DNA of 10,836 nt, taken from positions 1-10,836 of the forward strand of contig CAKVKI010000074.1 of NCBI GenBank assembly GCA_934754975.1. The letters run 5' to 3'. Below, in pieces: positions 6,001-10,836 of the stretch. Below the pieces are notes generated by a model. It ran no database searches, was not told where the DNA came from, and was given only the letters and a program-made list of their open reading frames with translations. The position numbers and the translations under genes were made by a program. This stretch comes from an uncultured Alistipes sp. Lineage in GTDB: Bacteria; Bacteroidota; Bacteroidia; Bacteroidales; Rikenellaceae. Position 1 is the stretch's first letter. Every line of letters begins with the position of its first letter.

Positions 6001-8960
6001 GAAAATTGTTTCTATTGACAACGGCGCTCATCGTCCTGTCGGCTCCCGGCGCAGGAGGTATCGTGACTGTTGCGGCGCAGGACAGAACGACGAAGGTGTC
6101 GGGCACAGTCACCGATGAATCGGGCGATCCGATGCTGGGCGTGACCGTCGTGGTGTCGGGAACGACCACCGGCGTTTCGACCGGACCGGACGGAAAGTTC
6201 GAAATCAGCCTGCCGCTCTCCGGCACGCTGACCTTCTCTTATTTGGGATATCAATCCCAGACCCGCACGGTCGATGCCTCGGGGCGGCTCGACGTCGAGA
6301 TGCAGCCCGATGCGCAGGCCATCAGCGACGTGGTGGTGATCGGTTACGGCACGACGACCAAAAAAGACCTGACGGGTTCCGTCTCGACGGTCAGCAGCAA
6401 GGATTTCAATGCCGGACTGATCGCCTCGCCCGAACAACTTATCAACGGCAAGGTTTCAGGCGTGCAGATCATGTCGTCGAGCGGTTCGCCGACGTCCGGC
6501 AGCACCATCCGCATCCGCGGCGGAGCATCGCTCAACGCTTCGAACGACCCGCTGATCGTGCTGGACGGCGTACCTCTCGAAATCGGGGGAATCGCCGGCA
6601 ACGACGGCAATTTCATGTCGCTGATCAATCCTTCGGACATCGAGTCGATGACTGTCCTGAAAGACGCCTCGTCGACGGCAATCTACGGTTCGCGCGCTTC
6701 GAACGGCGTGATTATCATAACGACCAAGAAAGGCGCCGGCGATAAGCTCCGCGTGAGCCTTACTTCGACGCAGTCGGTGCAATGGCGGACCAGACTGGCC
6801 GACATGCTCTCCTACGACCAGTTCGTCGATGTGGTGCGCGCACAAGGAGAGGGTTATACCTCACTGCTGGGCAGCGAGTATACCGACTGGAACAAACAGA
6901 TTTACACGCCGGCGTTCGGTACGGACAATAACCTGAGTCTTTCGGGCCGTTTTGCGCGCTGGTTTCCGTTCCGCGCCTCGGTGGGCTACTACAATCAGGA
7001 CGGCATCCTCAAAACCGACAATGCAGAGCGCGTCACGGGCAACCTTTCGCTCAATCCCTCGTTTTTCAAGGATTATCTCAAAGTCAATATCAGTGTCAAG
7101 GGAGCATACAACAAGAACCAGTTCGCGCCCGCAGGAGCCATCTGGAACGCTGCGACCTTCAATCCCACGGTGCCGGTCTACTCGGGCAGCGATGTGCTGG
7201 GCGGGTTTTACGAGATCGTCGGCAGCAACGGACTGCCCAACACGGATGCCGTAAAAAATCCGCTGGGCCTGCTGCGTCAGACCGATGCGAACAGCACCGT
7301 GAAACGTTTCGTGGGCAATGCCGATGTAGACTACCGCATGCACTTCCTGCCCGACTTGAAACTCCATATGGCCGTAGGCTATGACTATGCCGAAGGCAAA
7401 GGCAGCACGTTTATTCCAGAAACCGCCGCGTCGAACTACGACACCAAGGGTTATTACGATCCTTACGGACCTGCTAAAAAGTATAACAAGCTCTTTACGG
7501 CCTACCTGAATTACAATAAAGAGATCGCCGCCATCCGCAGTCGTATCGACGCTACGTTCGGTTATGATTACCAATACTGGAAATCGACCTATCCCGCAGG
7601 CGACCGTTACAATGCCGCCGGAGAGAGTCTCAATCAGGCTTTTCAGGCTACGGACCAGCGTCATGTACTGCTGTCCTATTACGGGCGCCTGAATTTCACG
7701 TTCGATTCACGCTATATGCTCACGGCGACCGTCCGCCGCGACGGCACCTCCCGCTTCTCGAAAGACCAGCGTTGGGGGACCTTTCCCTCGGTGGCGCTGG
7801 CATGGCGTCTTTCGCAGGAATCCTTCCTGAAAAACAGCACCGTCGTCAGCGACCTGAAACTGCGCGCCAGTTACGGCGTCACGGGACAGCAGGACGGCAT
7901 CGGCAACTACAACTACCTGCCGATCTACTATGCCGGAACGAGTAACAGTCAGTATCTTGACGCCGAAGGCAACTACATCGACACCTATCTGCCGTCGTCC
8001 TATGTTTCGGACATTAAATGGGAAACGACCAAATCCTGGAACGTCGGCTTCGATTTCGGACTGTCGGACAATCGCATTTCGGGAAGCGTGGATTACTATA
8101 CCCGCAAAACGGAGGATCTGCTGGCCACTGTCCCCGCTCCGGCAGGCACGAATTTCAGCAAGATGATTACGACCAATGTCGGCAATGTCGAGAGTTCGGG
8201 TCTGGAGGCTTCGCTCAACCTGATTCCCGTCGATACGAAAGACTGGACCTGGAACGTCGGGTTCAACGTTACGTGGCAGAAGGTCGAAATCACCAACCTG
8301 ACGCTGATCGACAACGGCAAGGTCACCGAGACGCTCGTCGGTCCGACCGTAGATGACAAATACGTACAGGTCATGACCGAAGGGAAAGCCCCGTACAGTT
8401 TTTTCGTCTACAAGCAGCTTTACGATGAGAGCGGCCGCCCCATCGAGGGCGCTTACGCCGATCTTAACGGCGACGGCAAGATTACTATCGACGACCGCTA
8501 CTGCTACCATTCGCCGGCCCCTGACGTGATGATGGGTTTCAACACCTCCGTGCGCTGGAAGCGGCTGACGCTCTCGACCTCGCTGCGCGCCAGCATCGGC
8601 AACTATGTCTACAATGCGATGGCGATGAACACAGGAGCGCTTGAAACCATGAAATACAGCGCCCCGCAACTGAGCAACCTCTCGTCGAGCTACCTGAAAA
8701 CAGGATTCAAGGCCCGCCAATTTTATTCGGACTACTACGTTGAAAACGCCTCGTTCCTGAAGATGGACAACCTGACCCTGAGCTACGACTTCGGGCGCAT
8801 CATCCGCAAAAAGATCGGGTTGCGCGCTTCGCTGATGGTGCAGAACGTCTTTACGGTCACCGACTACACGGGCGTCGATCCCGAGATACCCAGCGGTTTC
8901 GACAGTTCGTTCTATCCCCGCCCGCGCATCGTGTCGCTCAGCCTGGGAATCGACTTCTAA
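5997..8960 (+). CDS. SusC-like TonB-dependent outer-membrane glycan transporter
   Basis: A 987-residue protein, normal for SusC/RagA. It begins with a signal peptide (about 1-27, cut near VTVAA), then a carboxypeptidase-regulatory-like Ig domain (about 33-103, KVSGTVTDESGDPMLGVTV), a TonB-box-like DVVVIGYG (111-118), and the plug with the family signature IRIRGGASLNASNDPLIVLDG (171-191) and the following ESMTVLKDASSTAIYGSRAS. The rest is the 22-strand barrel, ending in the aromatic SLSLGIDF typical of outer-membrane insertion. An EF-hand-like loop DLNGDGKITIDD (822-833) is often seen in SusC proteins. It forms the pore closed by the SusD-like lid encoded 18 bp downstream and imports oligosaccharides using TonB energy. 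The start at 5997 is set by the signal peptide; no Shine-Dalgarno is present, as is usual in this phylum. It is not itself starch-specific. Confidence 0.97.
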   Translation: MRKLFLLTTALIVLSAPGAGGIVTVAAQDRTTKVSGTVTDESGDPMLGVTVVVSGTTTGVSTGPDGKFEISLPLSGTLTFSYLGYQSQTRTVDASGRLDVEMQPDAQAISDVVVIGYGTTTKKDLTGSVSTVSSKDFNAGLIASPEQLINGKVSGVQIMSSSGSPTSGSTIRIRGGASLNASNDPLIVLDGVPLEIGGIAGNDGNFMSLINPSDIESMTVLKDASSTAIYGSRASNGVIIITTKKGAGDKLRVSLTSTQSVQWRTRLADMLSYDQFVDVVRAQGEGYTSLLGSEYTDWNKQIYTPAFGTDNNLSLSGRFARWFPFRASVGYYNQDGILKTDNAERVTGNLSLNPSFFKDYLKVNISVKGAYNKNQFAPAGAIWNAATFNPTVPVYSGSDVLGGFYEIVGSNGLPNTDAVKNPLGLLRQTDANSTVKRFVGNADVDYRMHFLPDLKLHMAVGYDYAEGKGSTFIPETAASNYDTKGYYDPYGPAKKYNKLFTAYLNYNKEIAAIRSRIDATFGYDYQYWKSTYPAGDRYNAAGESLNQAFQATDQRHVLLSYYGRLNFTFDSRYMLTATVRRDGTSRFSKDQRWGTFPSVALAWRLSQESFLKNSTVVSDLKLRASYGVTGQQDGIGNYNYLPIYYAGTSNSQYLDAEGNYIDTYLPSSYVSDIKWETTKSWNVGFDFGLSDNRISGSVDYYTRKTEDLLATVPAPAGTNFSKMITTNVGNVESSGLEASLNLIPVDTKDWTWNVGFNVTWQKVEITNLTLIDNGKVTETLVGPTVDDKYVQVMTEGKAPYSFFVYKQLYDESGRPIEGAYADLNGDGKITIDDRYCYHSPAPDVMMGFNTSVRWKRLTLSTSLRASIGNYVYNAMAMNTGALETMKYSAPQLSNLSSSYLKTGFKARQFYSDYYVENASFLKMDNLTLSYDFGRIIRKKIGLRASLMVQNVFTVTDYTGVDPEIPSGFDSSFYPRPRIVSLSLGIDF

Positions 8961-8978
8961 CGCCTAAAACCAATCGTG

Positions 8979-10610
8979 ATGAAAACCGCAATACACAGTT
9001 TGCTTTATACGGCCGCAGGTGCGGCAATGCTGCTCACGGGCTGCGTCGGCGACCTGGACCAATATCCGCACACCGACACCACTTCGAAAGATATTTATGT
9101 AAGTGTCGAAAACTACGAATCGGTGCTTTCGGGCATCTACACTTCGCTGATCGTCAACCTGAGTTCCATCTCGGGCGATGACCGCTACCAGAATTACACC
9201 CGTTCGCTGATGATGTTCCAGGAGTGTTCCACCGACACGATAGACGATGTGTGGCTTTCTGGCGAAAGCATGACCGACGTGAACAACCAGTCGTGGACCG
9301 CGGGCGATCCGTGGGTCTCGGCGATCTATTATCACATATACAATATCGTATCGCTCACCAACGAATTTATCCGCAATGCTTCGGACAGCGCTATCGGCAA
9401 ATTCTCCGACAGTGAACAGGCGCAGATTCGCATCTGGCGCGACGAAGCGCGCTGTATCAGGGCCTTGGCCTATTGGCATGCGCTCGATCTTTTCCCGGCG
9501 GCATCGTTCGTCACGGAGGACGATCCCGTGGGTTCATATATTCCGCCGGTCTATACGCGCAGGCAGCTTTTCGCGTTCATCGAAGGCGAGCTGCAGGAGT
9601 TGGGCACGACGCTTCCCCAAACCAATTACGGTCATATGAACCGCGCTGCGGCATGGGCGCTGCTGGCCCGTATGTATCTCAATGCGAAGGTATATACCGG
9701 AGAAGATAAATATTCGGAGTGCATCTCCTGCTGCCGGGAGGTGATGAAAGACGGCTACTCGCTCGAACCCGATTACGCCAAGCTCTTCAACGCCGACAAC
9801 CATAAGCGTACCAACGAGATCATCTTCGCGCTGGCCTGCGATGCTGCCCATACCGTAGCATGGGGCGCCGGCACCTATCTCGTCTGCGCCCCGCGTTTCG
9901 ACAACGACGACGGCATGCTCGAAGATTTCGGCGTTTCGAGTTACTGGAACTGCCTGCGGGTCCGTCCGCAGCTTGTCGATCTTTTCCAGCCGGGCGACAG
10001 CCGGGCTATGTTCGGAGACAAGGACCGGAAAAATTACGCCGACGCTCCGGACGATTACTATGCGATCGACGGCGATACGAAATACAAATACCGCGACCGC
10101 AGCAAGGAGATCATCGGCCACGACGAGACGACTTCGGGCTGGCTGCTCAACAAGTGGAGCAACCTGACCGACGACCGGCAGGCAGCTTCGGATACGCGCG
10201 TCAACGGCGCTGAGACCGACTACCCGGTCTTCCGGCTGGCCGACGTTTACCTGATGCTGGCCGAAGCGGTCGTACGGGGCGGCGAAGGCGCCACGCGCGG
10301 AGATGCGTTGGGGTTGGTCAATCTTGTCCGCGAACGCGCCTACGGCAACGATTCGGGCAATATCTCCGACAGCCAGATGACACTCGGCTTCCTGCTCGAC
10401 GAACGGGGCCGTGAACTCTACTCGGAGAGCATTCGCCGCACGGACCTGATCCGTTTCGGCAAATACACGTCGGGCTATCGCTGGAACTGGAAGGGCGGCG
10501 TAAAGGACGGCGCCGACGTCCATGCCCGTTATGCCTACCTGCCGATTCCCGAGGCGGAACTCTCGGCCAATCCGACGCTCAAAAGCGCAAACACCGAACT
10601 GGGATATTAA
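8979..10610 (+). CDS. SusD/RagB-like glycan-binding outer-membrane lipoprotein
   Basis: A 543-residue protein. ATG 8979 is chosen over the GTG one codon upstream. The lipoprotein signal ends in LLTGC with lipidated Cys22, so it is a surface lipoprotein. SusD family marks: an N-terminal segment LDQYPHTDTTSKDIYVSVENY (shortened here to its pattern of acidic and aromatic residues); the TPR helix IWRDEARCIRALAYWHALDLF (from 152); YPVFRLADVYLMLAEA (415-430); LLDERGRELYSESIRRTDLIRFGK; and the closing LPIPEAEL (521-528) with ANPTLK. It caps the SusC barrel and captures glycan; the two genes are a pair, 18 bp apart. The ligand-contact loops are too variable between loci to predict the sugar from sequence. 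Confidence 0.96.
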   Translation: MKTAIHSLLYTAAGAAMLLTGCVGDLDQYPHTDTTSKDIYVSVENYESVLSGIYTSLIVNLSSISGDDRYQNYTRSLMMFQECSTDTIDDVWLSGESMTDVNNQSWTAGDPWVSAIYYHIYNIVSLTNEFIRNASDSAIGKFSDSEQAQIRIWRDEARCIRALAYWHALDLFPAASFVTEDDPVGSYIPPVYTRRQLFAFIEGELQELGTTLPQTNYGHMNRAAAWALLARMYLNAKVYTGEDKYSECISCCREVMKDGYSLEPDYAKLFNADNHKRTNEIIFALACDAAHTVAWGAGTYLVCAPRFDNDDGMLEDFGVSSYWNCLRVRPQLVDLFQPGDSRAMFGDKDRKNYADAPDDYYAIDGDTKYKYRDRSKEIIGHDETTSGWLLNKWSNLTDDRQAASDTRVNGAETDYPVFRLADVYLMLAEAVVRGGEGATRGDALGLVNLVRERAYGNDSGNISDSQMTLGFLLDERGRELYSESIRRTDLIRFGKYTSGYRWNWKGGVKDGADVHARYAYLPIPEAELSANPTLKSANTELGY

Positions 10611-10622
10611 ACCGCAAACGAC

Positions 10623-10836
10623 ATGAAAAAGATACAAACCATACTTTTGATTTTCACCGTCGCATGGATAATGGCGGCCTGTCAGAAAGACGGGGAAATG
10701 CTCGTCGTCACGGCACCCGAAGGCGCATCCGGGCTGGGAACCGACGTTCCCGAGATTGTCCTGTCGCCGGATAATGCCGACAATCTGGCGCTGACCCTCT
10801 ATTGGAACAACGGCCAGGCTCCCACGGTAAGCAACC
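10623..10836 (+). CDS. SusE-like outer-membrane lipoprotein, 5' part only
   Basis: ATG 10623 starts 12 bp after the SusD stop; 71 codons are visible before the right edge. The signal sequence ends in IMAAC, with lipidated Cys20. It is followed directly by QKDGE, close to the surface-export signal described for Bacteroidota lipoproteins. The mature start (APEGASGLGTDVPEIVLSPD, then NADNLALTLYWNN) matches the pattern of SusE N-terminal Ig-like domains, in which a strand with VLS/T-D-N-A-D is followed by a TLxW strand. SusE/SusF proteins are surface glycan-binding proteins that assist SusCD. The position as third gene of the operon supports this. Other surface glycan-binding protein families would look alike over so short a stretch, so the family is probable rather than certain. 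Confidence 0.75.
   Translation, partial: MKKIQTILLIFTVAWIMAACQKDGEMLVVTAPEGASGLGTDVPEIVLSPDNADNLALTLYWNNGQAPTVSN

Noticed and set aside
7707..8720. Long minus-strand frame inside susC
   Set aside because: It is antisense to conserved SusC barrel sequence, with no recognisable domain or start context.
5997..10836. Naming the substrate (starch or another glycan) of the locus
   Set aside because: SusC, SusD and SusE are family names and do not imply starch. No carbohydrate-active enzyme lies in the window, and an HTCS rather than SusR controls it.

Overview
The window looks like the chromosome of a gut Bacteroidales species. The evidence is a SusC/SusD pair with a lipoprotein behind it, a hybrid two-component regulator, promoters of the Bacteroidota type (TTTG, about 20 bp, TAnnTTTG), and starts without Shine-Dalgarno sequences. 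The coding DNA is clearly GC-rich with strong G/C at third positions. That fits Alistipes (Rikenellaceae) better than the AT-richer Bacteroides or Prevotella, but the genus is an inference.

Left part, minus strand (1-1768): a two-gene operon with its own near-consensus promoter. It encodes a small GNAT-like protein, coupled by an ATGA overlap to a PP-loop protein of the DUF3440 / PAPS-reductase-like (IbrA-like) family. The second gene runs off the left edge after 419 codons. In relatives this protein is commonly partnered with a ParB-like (IbrB) protein, which would lie just outside the window.

Middle (1859-5773, minus): a full-length hybrid two-component system (HTCS) regulator of 1304 residues. 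It has a signal peptide, 14 propeller blades, a Y_Y_Y domain, one membrane helix, a histidine kinase, a receiver and an AraC-type DNA-binding domain. It is divergent from the operon that starts at 5997.

Right part, plus strand (5885-10836): a tightly packed operon of SusC-like TonB-dependent transporter, SusD-like glycan-binding lipoprotein (18 bp gap) and the first 71 codons of a SusE-like lipoprotein (12 bp gap). Together with the HTCS this is the sensing and uptake half of a polysaccharide utilization locus. The HTCS would bind a glycan fragment in the periplasm and switch on the susCD operon. No glycoside hydrolase is visible, so the substrate cannot be named.

The 223 bp between the HTCS and susC is the most informative non-coding stretch. 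It has a consensus promoter for the HTCS, a weaker promoter for susC, two identical 9-bp direct repeats spaced 21 bp apart (a likely HTCS operator) nested inside a second pair of identical 9-bp repeats, and a 10-codon mini-ORF whose stop overlaps the susC start. I saw no RNA genes, mobile elements or CRISPR arrays. Most of the window is a well-known type of locus; the least understood parts are the GNAT/DUF3440 cassette and the nested repeats.
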